This document shows, piece after piece, positions 1 through 12,701 of a stretch of DNA of 64,000 nt. The stretch spans positions 62,001-126,000 of the forward strand of contig MU129063.1 in assembly GCA_014904985.1 (NCBI GenBank). Direction: 5' to 3'. The position numbers and the translations under genes were made by a program. Origin of the DNA: Hydnum rufescens UP504 (taxonomy: Eukaryota > Basidiomycota > Agaricomycetes > Cantharellales > Hydnaceae). Numbering within the stretch: the stretch's first letter is position 1; each line of letters begins with the position of its first letter. Under the pieces are notes generated by a model. It saw only the letters and a program-made list of their open reading frames with translations, made no database searches and was not told where the DNA came from.

Positions 1-1655
1 CCTGGGGGTGGTGGTCTGGAAGTACTGAAATGAGTGTGCTGAATCTGGCATCCCATAACCATAACATACCACCAGTGGGGGTTGATGTGACACACAATCC
101 ATCAGGTGAAAATGCCATCCTCCGAACTGAATTAGAATGGGCCTCCAGTCTTGCAATGCATGCACCAGATATGGCATCCCACAGGTATAGAGTACAATCA
201 TCAGAGGCTGATGCAAGATGAAATCCATCAGGTGAAAATGCAACACTGTTAACTGAAACATCATGGTGCTCCAGTTTGGTAATGAGTTTCCTGGATATGG
301 CATCCCATAACCATACACTGCAATCAGTGGAGCCTGCTGCAAGGCACAATCCATCAGGTGAAAATGCAATGCTCAGAACTGAGCCAGAATGGCCCTCCAG
401 TTTGGCAATAGGCATGCCAGATACAGCATCCCACAACCGTATGGTATGATCACCAGAGCCAGATGCAAGGCACAGTTTCTTGGGTGAAAATGCAATGCTT
501 GTAACCATATGAGAATGGCCCTCCAATTTGGCAATGGGTGCACCAGATGTGGCATCCCACAACCATATGGTGCAATCCCAAGAGCCTGATGCAAGGTGCA
601 ACCCATCTGGTGAAAATACCACACTTTTCACCCACTTAGAATGGCCCTCCTGTTTGGCAATAGGTGTGCCAGGTACAGCATCCCACAATTGTAGGGTACA
701 ATCAGCAGAGCCTGATGCAAGGCACAATCCATTGGGTGAAAATGCAACACTTGTAACCCAGGAAGAATGGCCCTGCAGTTTGGCAATGGGTGCACCAGAT
801 GTGGCATCCCACAACTGTAGAGTCTGATCATGGGAGCCTGATGCAAGGTGCAATCCATCAGGTGAAAATGCAATGCTGACAACTGAATCAGAATGGCCCT
901 CCAGTTTGGCAATGGGTCTACCAGATGTGGCATCCCACAACCATAGGGTATTATCAGTGGAGCCTGATGCAAGGCACAACCCATTGGGTGAAAATGCAAT
1001 GCTTTTAACCCAGTTAGAATGGCCCTCCAGTTTGGCAATGTGGTCACCAGATTTGGCATCCCACAACCATACAGTACCATCAGTGGAGCCTGATGCAAGG
1101 TGCAACCCATTGGGTGAAAATGCAATGCTTGTAACTGGATGAGAATGCTTCAGTTTGGCAATGGATGCACCAGATATGGCATCCCACAACTGTATGGTGC
1201 AATCATCAGAGCCTGATGCAAGGCACAATCCATCAGGTGAAAATGCAACACTGCTAACTGTGCCAGAATGGCCCTCCAGTTTGGCAATGAGCACACCAGA
1301 TATGGCATCCCACAACCATACTGCCCAATCATGGGAGCCAGATGCAAGGTGCAATCCATTAGGTGAAAATGCCATGGTGATAACTGAACCAGAATTAACC
1401 TCCAGTTTGGCAATGGGAACACCAGATGTGGTATCCCACAACCGTAGGGTATGATCATGGGAGCCAGATGCAAGGTGCAGTCCATCAGGTGAAAATGCAA
1501 TGGTGTTAATTGCACTAGAATGGCCCTCCAGTCTGGCAATGGGTCTACCAGATATGGCATCCCACAACCATAGTGTACAATCATAAGAGCCAGATGCAAG
1601 GTGTAATCCACTGGGTGAAAATGCAATACTTGTCACCCCACTGGAATGGCCAAGT
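1..1655 (-). repeat. Array of about 13 near-identical WD40-coding repeats
   Basis: The unit is about 126 bp (42 codons) and recurs with the same phase from the left edge to about 1655. One spacing, near 1146, is 3 bp shorter, which keeps the frame. Every unit codes for the SIAFSPDG...LASGS...LWLWDA pattern, and the minus-strand frame is open throughout. The units are far more alike at nucleotide level than WD40 repeats in housekeeping proteins. This is typical of HET/NWD-type arrays undergoing concerted evolution. Confidence 0.9.
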
Positions 1656-3534
1656 AAAGTACTTAAGGACCGTGGCCATTCAGATTCCGCACCTTGCAAC
1701 ACCCTGATGCAATCCTTTCCATGTTTGCTGTATGTTTTGTAAAGCACAGTCTCCTGAGGTGTGAAAGGCAATGCAGAATGATACACATGTAGTGCACTTT
1801 CTCTTATGCCTTCCCAGTGAACCAGGATGAACCGATATGCATCATACAGCATTGTTACTAGAATTGGCTTGCATTTCGAATTTGCCTGTCATTACAACCA
1901 CCCCATACTCAGCCACTGGACCAAATATCAATAAGAAATACACATACCGCCCACCGGTGCGCCTCCTGAATCAAACTCGCCGCAGTCGAGACACTACCAA
2001 TCAGGCTCATTGCCTCAAACCACCACAAAATCGATCGCATCGAGAATCCCTCCAGTGCCCCCACCATTTTCCTCTCTCCCAACTCGACATGTGATAGATG
2101 TGACGCCCAATACCGGCAGGCATACTGCACCTCCAGCGGTAAAGCATCCCCCACTTTCCATTCAAGCCCATCCACCTCCTTGTTTAGCAACGAAGGATCT
2201 GAGATACCAGCCATATCTCGCCTTAGATATTTCGCCATCAGTTCAAGGCATCGGATAGCATGCCGCAACTCCTGTTCCGGCACAGGAACAATAACGAACT
2301 CCGTCATCGAGCATCGTGAAGGATCCATAAGAAATTCAAGAAACGAAGGATGATAAATCCGAGGAGCCTCGTGAATATTAGAAGGTGGGACAATGACTGA
2401 GTGAAGATGATGGAAGGAAGCTTCAACGACACCCCTTTCGTATTCCACAAACTGAGCCAACGAACGCAACGGGAGGGGCTCACGCAATAGCACAATACTC
2501 CCAATGACGGTTTGAAATCGCTTCACATTCTCTCCACGATTATACGAGGAAAGGGAGTTTTGGAGTACCCCCATATACAGTTCGTCCAGCTGAGAATATG
2601 GAGTGGCCCCGGTCTCTTGGAGGGTGCGTGTACTGTTGAGTATAAGCCTTAGATGTCTGTGAGGATCCCGCACCCGATCGTCACCGATGAATCGGAGTGC
2701 CGTAGCCGCATAAACAAATAGCTTCCCGGACTTATCTACCAGCGAATCCCTCTCCGTCTCCGTTGTCCAATCCGCACCCATAGGAAGGTCAAGTTTCTCT
2801 GGAATTTTCGCCAACTCAGTGGAGATGTAGAACCGGATGTCTTGTTGAATCACCGAGGCTTCTATATCGTGGAGAATCGTCTTCTCCAGGTTCCGGGCCT
2901 TATTGAACACTGAAGATAAGTGAGGTTGCGGACGGCTTGTGATCAAGATGCGGAGGAAAGGTATCCGGATAGCATGTGAGAACACAAGTCGAAGAATATC
3001 GGCAGCACCCTTCTCTTCACACTCGTCGAGAGCGTCAAGGATGATGAGTGTTGGACGACGAAGGGGGTTGACTTTGAGCAGGGGTGTTACGATTAATTGC
3101 TGAAACTGGGACAATAGCTCCTTGTGTCCAAGTGTAGGATCTTCTCTTAGAGCTTGTACAATAACATCCTTAAATGTGCTGTCCGATTGGGCGAGTTGGA
3201 AAGCGAGGGTGGGAAATACGAGGCGCGGATCGCGTAAGGGCCCATCGCTCCGAGAAAAGAAGAAAGTAGCCCCCAGAAAGGCTTTCTCCTGGGCACGCTC
3301 CGCGACAGTTTTGGCGATCGTCGATTTCCCGATGCCAGCGAGTCCATTGAGCCAGTACACGGGTGGTCTTTCCCCATTCACACTCCCCGACCACGACATA
3401 ATCTCCCTCAATACGGCAACACGAGTACCCTCCAGACAGGAAGATGGAGCATCTTCACGGGCGGAGTCGTACCTCGCATAGTTAGCCCGAGGAAGAGAGA
3501 TTAAGAGGGATGCATCAAAGGATCCCGGCTCCAC
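1..3534 (-). CDS. NACHT-WD40 STAND (NLR-like) protein, partial at both ends
   Basis: Seen: a 5' coding block (1948-3534) holds a NACHT NTPase, and a second block (1-1867) is a WD40 array that runs off the window. Counting from 3534, Walker A GLAGIGKST lies at about residues 64-72, Walker B LIILDALDE at about 163-171 and the sensor ITSRP at about 198-202. The blocks join in phase across an 80-nt GT-AG intron (1868-1947), followed by a linker typical of basidiomycete NACHT-WD40 proteins and then repeats with the AFSPDG and LWDA motifs. The first codon of the open frame is GTG and an acceptor CTCTTCAG sits just before it, so at least one 5' exon is missing from this model. An 83-codon ATG frame at 3712-3963 that ends in a GTGAGT donor is a candidate, but its phase does not match directly. 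Known: this family acts as cytosolic STAND receptors in fungal non-self recognition. The ligand and N-terminal effector domain are not visible. Confidence 0.9.
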
Positions 3535-6315
3535 TGAAGAGGATCAAGTATGGGTAAGCAGTCAAAATGCTTGAGCAAGGCACTGACAGATATGGGAGTG
3601 GAGATGGATGTCCCCTCCACGACCACCAGTACCACCATATAGCCCAATGCCCCCATTACCAGTAACTGAGGAGGGATGGATGAGGATGAGAACGAGTGAT
3701 CCAAAAACAACTCACTGATCAAAGGGAAGGGATCTCCCATCGTATTCAAAAGCAAGGATATGATTGCACCAGCGTGAAGATCGGCTGGACAGATTCAAGG
3801 TTGAATATCTGAGGGAGTCGGTCTGTATCTCGTTGCGGTCGAGAGCGAACGTCGTGGCGAAGACGGATGCAAATCCCGTACACGCCGCAGATTTACAATC
3901 AATAGCGGCGATCGCGACAAGCACCAATCCCCAATCAGATATACGGACTGGATTCAGCGTCATCTGAGGATGATATCTCAGACTCGGCTTGCCTGTTATG
4001 CATTATTCCCTATATCTGTACAAAGTGGTTCAAACTCATCACAGCAACTGACACGCAACACGTATTTAGCTGTCCCCATGAACAAGCCAGCACATAGATA
4101 CTATACCAAGTCTTCATACCCGAGCTTGAGTATAGCATTCCTTTCGAGCCTGTCGTAGCAATCACTGCCAACAAATCCGGAGTAGAATAATGGGAGTGTC
4201 TCTAGGCTGAGTGCTCAACGTATTGAATATCCTCTATGAGGCCGGGTCTTTCAAGTGGCTGTACGTATAGTTGGCTGAGATGGGGTACAAAGAAGGGCAT
4301 GGGAGGCGATCAGGAGTCACATGATCAGAAGACCTTGACAGAGTGCCACGGATGCCCACACATCAGAAAGCCGCGGAAGTCAAGAAAGACACAACCCATG
4401 AACCCCTTAGAGTAACAACTTTTATCACGATCAGAGTGCTATCGGTGACACGATTTTGGGCGGAACTCTATTGATCGGATCCAAATGCATTTCAGAGTCG
4501 GGGAACTCCACGGGGATGACGGGAGAAGATGAATCGGGCTGGGTGCGACCTCCATACCTTCATATCATCTATCTAAGAGTCATCCATGGAAGTAATAGCC
4601 AAAACAAGGACAAATTCCGTGACCATTGTGACAGCGCCTGTTCGTGGCACGAGCCCAGATCTAACAGGCTACACCCTACTACTGCTAGCTCTCGGGGGAA
4701 ACATTACTTTCTTGAATGGAATATGGTCCTAGCTCAGCCTTTTCAAGCATACCTTGTGGTCTCTTCCTTGTGTGGTCTTGTAAAGTTCTCATGAGTTAGC
4801 CGGAGAGACAGCGGGGCTTCTTATGAAAAGTTGTGGAATGGCCCCGACCGTACTCGCAACCAGCAATCCAACCCCCACCAGAAGAAAAAAAAACACACTC
4901 GCGTACAAGGGCTTCCACCTCGAACTGCATCGATTTCTCTTCTCGCATGACTTTCACACGGACCTACTAGAACTCCTATATCGCACGAGCCCACCGGGAG
5001 GTCGCCTGAAGCGCTCTACATAGATAAAAAAGGGAAACCTCATTTGCTGCGCGCAAGTTTTAGACATTGGGACCCCCAATCTCAAAGTTCACACACGTAC
5101 GTAGATCGTGAATGGACGTGCCTCCACTCCGTGCTCACTGTAGTTGACCGCGCCCATCCACGCGGGCTGCACGCACGGCACAAGTAGCAGTATCTCAGCC
5201 AATCTCACTCCCACCCCCACTTCCGGCCCCGCAGATACCCACCGAAACCTTTTTCACTCCGCGAAGGGGAAACTCGTAATGTGGTTACATCCTATGTCGT
5301 CGTGCCAATCTAACTGTCTAACCCCCACCCCCCCCTTCATTTAACATGTCTGGAATCTGTGATCAAGGGGCTAGGCGGTCGGGCGATTTGCTTTCCCCCT
5401 GTCATTCAGCGCGTACTGAGGTCAATGGGGAAAAAGCCTACCATCCATGGGGATTTCAAACACTTCTCTGTCCTCGTCTTTCAGGATGGCGCTAATTTTT
5501 TTTGAAAAAGATAGCACACTTCTCAAGGACCCAAGGAGATGAACCTCCCATGCCCCGCAGCCTGGCTACCATCAATGCCCACGAAGCAAAGCATCATTAA
5601 TCACTTGCACCTTGCCACCCACCCCAACTCAAACTCAGAAAAAAATCCAGACCGTCAGACGCATGATGGCAACAGCACCACCGGTGAGAGACGGACGCAG
5701 ATAGAATCGTTGGATCGTTGGACTATCTGTCAATGTTTTGGGGGCTGAGGCTGCGCTGTCTGTTTTTGATGGAGGTCGGGTAAAGGTGAAAGTGAATCGA
5801 AAATATACACAAGATCTCCAAAAAAAAAAAGAAAAAAGAAAAAAGAAAAAAGAGAAATGGGAATGGGAATGTGGGTGGGAATGTGGGTGGGAATATAACA
5901 TGCAAACCCTTACAGTAAGAGGCCCCATGCTAGGAAGTCGTTGGTTACGTGGAAGAATAAGAGGTCACAAAAGGCTGGATAGCGGGGCCATTGTGGTAAA
6001 CAGATCGTAAGGTGGGGTGGTAGTGGTGGTGGTGGTATATGGAAGGACGTCGTACTTACGCGAAACGCCCTATTGGAGATAGTCATGTGCAAGGGGGTAC
6101 GAAATCAGTGCGAGAACTATTAACTGGAGGAAGGGGGGAAATGCGAATGCGATTGACAAGTGAGAGAGAGAACAACCCAGGGGCGGAGACCTGAGAAGGA
6201 TGAACAGAGAGCGACGGTGGATAGAGACAAAGCCGTAAACGAGAAACGAGAAAAAAACAAAATTACAGAAACCCAGAAGAAAAAAACAGACGTCAGACTC
6301 GGTAAGGGTACCCCG
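3535..6315. other. Intergenic region upstream of the NACHT-WD40 gene
   Basis: No confident gene. It should hold the missing 5' exon(s) and promoter of the NACHT-WD40 gene, most likely between 3535 and about 3965 on the minus strand. The open frames at 4456-4794 and 4823-5023 have no recognisable motif and look fortuitous. Confidence 0.5.
5820..5895. repeat. Purine-rich simple repeat and short minisatellite
   Basis: An A-rich GAAAAAA-type tract (about 5820-5855) is followed directly by tandem GGGAATGTGGGT-like units (about 5857-5893). Low-complexity DNA with no coding signal. Confidence 0.8.
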
Positions 6316-8121
6316 TCAACCATGCGCCCTCCGCTTTCGTTTTCCAGAAAGGGCATGCCCTCTGGTCCCTGTTCCTGTACGTGAACTCGTGCCTTCCACC
6401 CCACCCTCAATCTCCATATCCGTACCGTCTTCCTGTTCTCCATCGTCCCCCGACTCAAGATCCACTACGATTGGGTTTTGAGAAACAGAATGATCAGAAT
6501 TCGTAGCACTTGATGAGCCCTGGGATGAAGCGGTTGGGCGAGCACTCGCATCACCGTTTGTCAGGGACTGCGGAACTGGTACGGCCGGGGATGCCATAGA
6601 GGCAAACCTGCCGATCATCCCAGGAGAATGCACATAAAAAGTCAGTGTGAAAGCCACATCAATCCAGATGAACGCTCCCCGTACCCGGTTTCCACATGAG
6701 CACTGACTTCCGCTTCATCATAATCATCATCATCGTTTTCATGACCCTCCTCTTCCTCTTCCGCGTCGTCGTCGTCATCGTCATCCACTTCCATGATACC
6801 GGTTCGCTCGTTCTCAGAAGTGACCATGGCTTCCACTTCCTCATCCCCAAAGACCTGAGAGTCTGTCATGGACCGTGAAGGGCCAGGGGGTTCATCCTGT
6901 GCTAATTCCACACCGCCATCTGGAGCCTCCTCGCGCGTCGAAGGGAGGCTACGATCGATGGAAGCAGAGGCAGCGGGGGGGACTTGATACTGCGCGGGAA
7001 GCTCCACTTCGACATCACTTTCGAGATCCGCAAAGGTCCGGCAGAGTGGGCATGAGAAGCCAGGGTGGTGGGCGACGAGCATGGGGCGCATGCATTTGTA
7101 GTGGAAAGCATGGGAACAGGGGGCAATGAAGAGTGCTTGACACACAGTGACGGGGAAGAGGCAGATACAACAGTCAGAGGTGGGCACGGGACCATGCAAC
7201 AAGAGGGCGGCAGACGCAGCGGCCTTGGGGTCAGCGATGATTGTCGAAGGGGCTACGTTCGTCACCCCTAGGCTGTTAAGTCTGAGGAGAGCGTTCGTGC
7301 TTGGAAAGGATTACCCCATATCGCGTGAGGACAGGGTTGAGTACTGGAAGAAAGTAGGAGGCTTACTTGAAGGCGTTGGCAGCAGCCTGCCACTCTCGCC
7401 CGATCTCAACTTTGATCTTTACACAGCGATAAATCTCTTGCTGACCACCTTGATAATCAATGCCTAGCTGGATGACATCTCCATCCTTGAGAGGAAAAGG
7501 TCGAGACTCCATATTGGCGTTTGCAAGTCGGACATGATTGAGAAAGGTGCCTGATGAAGATTTTGTGTCCTTGAGGAAAAACTGAACAGCGTGTATGGAA
7601 TGAATTGAAGACATCGAGGGGAGTAGAGGGGAGAAACAGAGACTGACCTTGCCACCTGTCTCTACCCAGATTTCAGCATGGCCTCGGCTGACGACCTTGC
7701 TCCTGAAGGCAATCTTGAGGGCGTTGGGAGCGTTAGGTGCCGAGGCCACGGCGGTCTGACGATCAGTGAAGCGGCCGACGCGAAGGATAGGGCCATTTTC
7801 GATAGCGTCTCGAATGATGGGTTCGAATGGCAGCGAACGAGTGGACTCGAGATGAGGCACTAGTCGGATGCGGTGTGCTTGAGGTGGGGGAAGCTCGCTC
7901 GAGGATAGAGGGGATGGGGGGTGCGCGTCTGGCTGGGGGGGTGCGGGAGGGGAGAGATTGGGCACGGGGGTTGCGTCTCGTCTGCCACTTCGTCGGAGCA
8001 TGGTGGTGATCGAAGGAGAAATACCGGATGAACGGGGGGAGGTGGGAGGTCCGGAAGGCCGTTGTGTATTGTTTGGTGGTTGAGGGGGAGGTGGAACACG
8101 CCTGGAGGCGGCTGAGGGCAT
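6316..8121 (-). CDS. dma1: Dma1-like FHA-RING E3 ubiquitin ligase
   Basis: Four exons are supported, with introns at 7582-7647, 7273-7366 and 6608-6684, all GT-AG and phase-consistent. A proline/serine-rich N-terminus is followed by an FHA domain from about residue 112, with VGRF, SRGHAEIW and the SSSGTFLN loop. After the second intron comes a RING finger starting CCICLF, with the CSHAFHYKC and CPLC zinc ligands. The tail is acidic and serine-rich. Known: Dma/RNF8-type ligases bind phosphothreonine through FHA and ubiquitinate partners in the mitotic and septation checkpoint. The start is taken at ATG 8121. An earlier ATG at 8237 opens a different frame (see findings). The first intron is a multiple of 3 and open in frame, so unspliced mRNA would still translate there; the FHA alignment favours splicing. 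Confidence 0.92.
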
Positions 8122-10039
8122 TTCAGGGCGTCGAGGTCAACGGGAGAGGGTGTGCTTGGAGAACGATTTCTTCTCATTGAGAGAATGCCTGGAAGGCCGA
8201 AGCGTGAGGGTGGTTGCGGTGAGGCTGTCACTTCCATCGTGGACCGACCAAAACCAGAGTGATCTTTCGTAGTCGTCGTACTTGCTCTCTCAACCGCTTA
8301 GTACTCCCTGGCGGTGAAGGAGTTTCGGATATTGACACCAAAGTGGGAGCGTCAAATGATTTTTGCAAATTCCAATCTGTCACTCTGCACCAACTTCTGC
8401 CCCCACTGCCCTACGGGAGTTGCGAGGCTGATAAACTGCTTAGCTGCTCAGGACGATGGCCCAATTTTAAAAGAAATAGTCCGTTGTTCGACTTTCAGGT
8501 ACAACGTGCTTAGGACCAAGGATTCAGACGAAGCTCTCGACAGCACCACCCACCAATCCTACCCCCCTCCCATCCGTCTATGAGAAGGCCTTCAAGTGGT
8601 CCCATTGATCCATTCAGGGGTTTAATCAGATCCCATAAGGATCCACAACATCGTCAATGATCTACTGCGGTTGCCTCTGCAGAATCACTGGGCTTGTGTT
8701 ATCTATATCTATCATGCCGGACCATGCCATGAAGTCACAGCATCGACGATCAGTATACCCATACAGAAACCCCACGGTGTGCCCACCCCTCTCTCACTTT
8801 CCTACCTCGTACGTATCAGCGCTTTTCTACATGAAAATTCATGCCATATAAGATGTTGAGGAATTTTTGCTGTTGAATGTCTGCAAAAACAAGCCCCGGA
8901 CTCAAAACGCCTCCACTTAGGAACGCAACGCGTGGGCAGGCAGGGCGCTCAATTCTAGACAGGTCAGCCACGTGTATCCATCGGAGCGCTCATATTCGAA
9001 TAAGGCAAAGTTACCAGCGTGTGGGTGGACTATCGTACCACGCGTTTTTCATAGCAGTCATGATCACCTGGTGCAATATGTGGGCGCCTGACTACGAGGT
9101 GCTCAAATTGGCAGTTTTCTCAACCACACCAAAGCTTCCTTGTGATAAATCGGGGACATCATCTCCGGGCTCCCGTGGCTATACGAGTGGCTCCCTTCGA
9201 TCAAGCAATCCTGATGGCCTCTCGACTGACGCAATTTGTGCGATTCTGACCTACTCCAATAGGCATCTTTTTGGGGGAGCCTCTCCATTAATCTTGCAAA
9301 TGGATGGCTGCTTCCCCATCCACCGTTTCCGCTTGCTTGCTACTGTCCTGCACGTCTGATGCACAGTCTTCTCGAAGTCCACCAGAATCGATCCCAGCGA
9401 AGCCGTCCTTCTCCCTCTTCGTACATATTGAGCGAGTTGCAAATTCCCCGACCCTGCACCAATTGCAAGAGCTTGAAGTGTTCCGCGATCGAATGCAACT
9501 GAGTATGTGCAACACCAGTGTGTATGTATTTACCAAGTACATGGAAAACAATCCTCTCTACTACTATGTACTAAACATGAAGGACTCCAGTGAGCAAAAC
9601 AGACAAACAGACAAACAAAAAAACGACACCAATGAAGCGGAGATAGCAGAGGACACAGAAAGCAATGCAATGCAAAATAGGGAAGCGCGCACACAGTCAT
9701 ATAAGTTCAAGATCGAGAGTTAGTCTGCTCCAGAAGGCAGAAACAAACAAAAATGAAAACAAGCGAGTTATACAGTGGAGCGGGCGGGGTAAAACAGGCA
9801 AAAGCCCTTTAAAACACGTTCCAGAACGATAGAGAACGAAAATAGTAATAAAATGGAGGTGGCCACGGCCGTTGCAATAGATTCGTCCCCGTTCGTTCGT
9901 GCGTGCAGTCGTCAGTAATGCCGGGATGAATTGATGGATGAATGGATGGGTGATGGATGGGTATAAGGTAAACATGGGCAGCCTAGTCGCCCTAACAAAC
10001 ACTAGCATCGGGGTGGTTTTTCAGGCGTCACGACAGTGC
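8122..10039. other. Intergenic region
   Basis: No supported gene. It holds the divided 5' region of the dma1-like gene on the left and the 3' region of the HMG-box gene on the right. A short GATG-rich tandem stretch lies at about 9925-9962. The plus-strand frames at 8877-9359 and 9304-9723 show no domain. Confidence 0.5.
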
Positions 10040-12701
10040 TTAAAATTCGCCCAGGCCTACACCGGCTAAATCACCCGCCAAACTCCCCCGCAACCACGAA
10101 CTTGCGCGACGCGATAACCGTCGACCACCGAGCCCAAACGATCCCGAACCAAAGACCGACCCGAATCCAGCAGAACCAAGCGCAGCACTTAATCCAGACC
10201 CAGCCCCAGAGCCGCCAAACGACCCGAAGCCAAAGTTGGAACCAAGACCCACAATCGACGGGCGCGGAAAATCAAAGTCGAGAGGCGTGAAAGACGCCAT
10301 CGAGTTTGGATTCATCCCTTCCTGATGATGTGGCTGAGAATGAGCGAGATGATGAGAGAGATCGGAGGGAAAGTGAGGGTCTAGTGGTGATTGCGGTCCT
10401 GTATGGTCGGATGACGCTGTTGATAGTGGTGGCGCTTGTTGCTGTGGAGCCATCGGCGTCGCATACGGAGATATGGGCTGCGACAAGTCCTCGTCGTGAA
10501 TCGAATCATGTGTAGACTCTCCGATCGTTTCTGGGGAAGACGCGGCTGCCCCGTTCCACTCGAAGAATTCACCCGCAATACTCATGCGTCCGAGCTCAAG
10601 TGATCGTGCGGGCTGGGGCTGGGGTACAGCAAGATAGGGTGAGAAGTCGTTGTTTGTTGTCGTGGAAGGGGGCGGAGCTGGGTCCGGTGTGGATGCCGCA
10701 GATGACACCGTAGAGTAGGTCGGCACCACGGAACGAGGGAGGACGGGTGTGAATCCATTCTTGATGGGTGGGTACGAGGATGCAAGGCCGCTGAAATCGG
10801 GATTGTGGTTAGACTTCACATCGTGCATGTGGAAGTCAACGGTATAATCATTTTGTAATGAGTGAGGGTGGTGCTGATGCTGATCGTATGATGAGTGGTA
10901 GGGAACGACTTGTGGATCTGTAGGATGAAGTGTTTGTTGTGGTTGGAGATGGTCTCCAATTACGTAGTTGCCCTCTTGATGAGGCGCGTATGACTGCCAG
11001 TTCTCGAGAGCATATGTGGGCTCCGTGGGAGTTTGATGATCGTGCGAGAGGTACTCGGGTGCATCTCCGTGAGAAGACCCGTACGAGCCGACGACGAGAG
11101 GGTCATGCATTTGATGATTTTCCCGGGAGAAATCTGCAGATACAATGGCCATTGGACTGGAGTGATGTATAGCTTGGGCGTCGAGCGGAGATTGAGGATT
11201 AGGGAACCCAAATTCGTCGTGTTGTGGTGGTATTAATCGCTGCGGTGGGGGATATGATGGTGGAACGTACGATGGAGGTGGGGGGAATGCATAGGTGGGA
11301 TCGAAAAGCAGTTGGCCTGTCGGGGGCAAACCGTCGAGTTTTGCTAGCGCATTCTCACTGTCTTCCCGTTGCTGGTGTAGATTCGATGGTTGATATGCAT
11401 AAGAGGTAGTGGGTTGGTAGTTGGGATCGAATATGGGCGCGCTGCCATGGTGAAAAGCAGTTGGGGTCGATTCGTCCGGATACGAAGAAGGAGAGTTTCC
11501 GATACCAGCCATGTTATAGATAACGGGGAGATCGATCGCAGTATTGGCTTTCCGAGCCCGCAAATTCGGTGTCCGCCGATTCCGAGTGGAATAAGGAGAG
11601 GGTACACGGGGAGGAGACGGCCGCCTTGGTTTGAGCATCGGATCGGGAGGGCAGGATGAGGAGCGACGGTAGGGGATGAAAGAGACATGATCAGGACGAG
11701 ACGGAGTGCCTGTCCCAGTTGAAGGACCACCTCCAGGGTACTAGTGTGGTCTTCTGGAGCGTGAGAGTGACCCTTGGTCTCATTCGCCTGCACGGAAAAC
11801 TGGATCTCCTGGACTGCCTTCTGCTTGGGCACTCGTTTCGGGGTTGCGGGGCGTTATGTCCGTTATTCCCCTTCTTCGTTCGAGGCGAATACTTGTACCC
11901 AGGATAACGTTTCTACACGCAGGGGGTTTACGATCTATGTATGAGGCTGTCAGATGTGAATTGTGCACTCACCATATGTTCCTCTTTGAGACGACGAGCC
12001 TCAGCGCGGAAAATCTCCTTCTTTTCCTCTGGTAGATCTTCCCAAAGTGTCCCTACAATGACACTCACGTCTACAAAGGGTCGGAAATGAGCGATAAACG
12101 CTGGATCAGCATGCACAACACATACTCTGCTCATTTTTCTTGTGAGTGCCGTCGGAGGACTTGCCGTGCAATTTATTCTGCTGCCGAACCCAGCTGCGAT
12201 AGAGAAGAAAACAGTTCGGAGGCCTGGGAATGTGTCCATCTGGCTTCTTTGCAGCATGGCTTACAACGCGACGAGCAGCCTGAGAACGACTGGATCGTCG
12301 GCCATTGAGCGTAATATGAGACTGACGACGGAGCGGGAATATCGGGGTGGTGGATGTCAGCGGTTCGAGGAATGTGAAGGAGGAGGTGCGACGGGGGTGT
12401 GGGTGCTGTTGGGACTCTTGGGATTGTTGCTGTGATAGCTGGCCATCGTTATCGAGCATGAGCGGGGAGGTGAAAATGGGGGATTGCGGCGATTGTGGGG
12501 GCTCGCTGTTCTGTTGGGTGGGAGAAAAGGCCGTGGCATCGAGGTTTGGCTGGAAGAAGAAACTCCTGTTGGGCTGTGTGTCGTCTGGGACGAGAAGTAG
12601 AAGGAGAAGGCCGTGAGAGGATAGCAGAGAGGATTGCTGTGGCTGTACTCACTGGTCACAGCTGCGGCACGCTTAGTGCGTGATGATCTAACAGGAGCCA
12701 T
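10040..12701 (-). CDS. HMG-box transcription factor
   Basis: Starts at ATG 12701. Introns at 12585-12652, 12071-12125 and 11913-11972 are GT-AG and restore one continuous frame. Exon 2 contains HIPRPPNCFLLYRS, exon 3 GTLWEDLPEEKKE and exon 4 KRYPGYKYSPR. Together they form a full MATA/HMG-type DNA-binding box whose coding sequence spans about 11880-12260. The long 3' exon (to stop 10040) is rich in Pro, Ser, His and Gln, with a glycine/phenylalanine-rich stretch near the end, as in fungal activation regions. The exon layout between about 11640 and 11900 is unresolved: frames change there, and an acceptor ACACTAG near 11735 is plausible but I could not fix its donor. Known: such proteins are sequence-specific nuclear regulators, often of mating or development. 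The exact orthologue is unknown. Confidence 0.85.

Noticed and set aside
528..1454. Plus-strand open frames of about 90-100 codons opposite the WD40 array
   Set aside because: They are antisense shadows that recur with the repeat period and have no domain.
1..1655. Regular 126-bp periodicity as a possible CRISPR-like or satellite array
   Set aside because: The minus strand is continuously open and encodes WD40 repeats; there is no repeat-spacer structure.
3532..3534. GTG 3534 as the start of the NACHT protein
   Set aside because: Not a normal eukaryotic start, and it directly follows a good splice acceptor.
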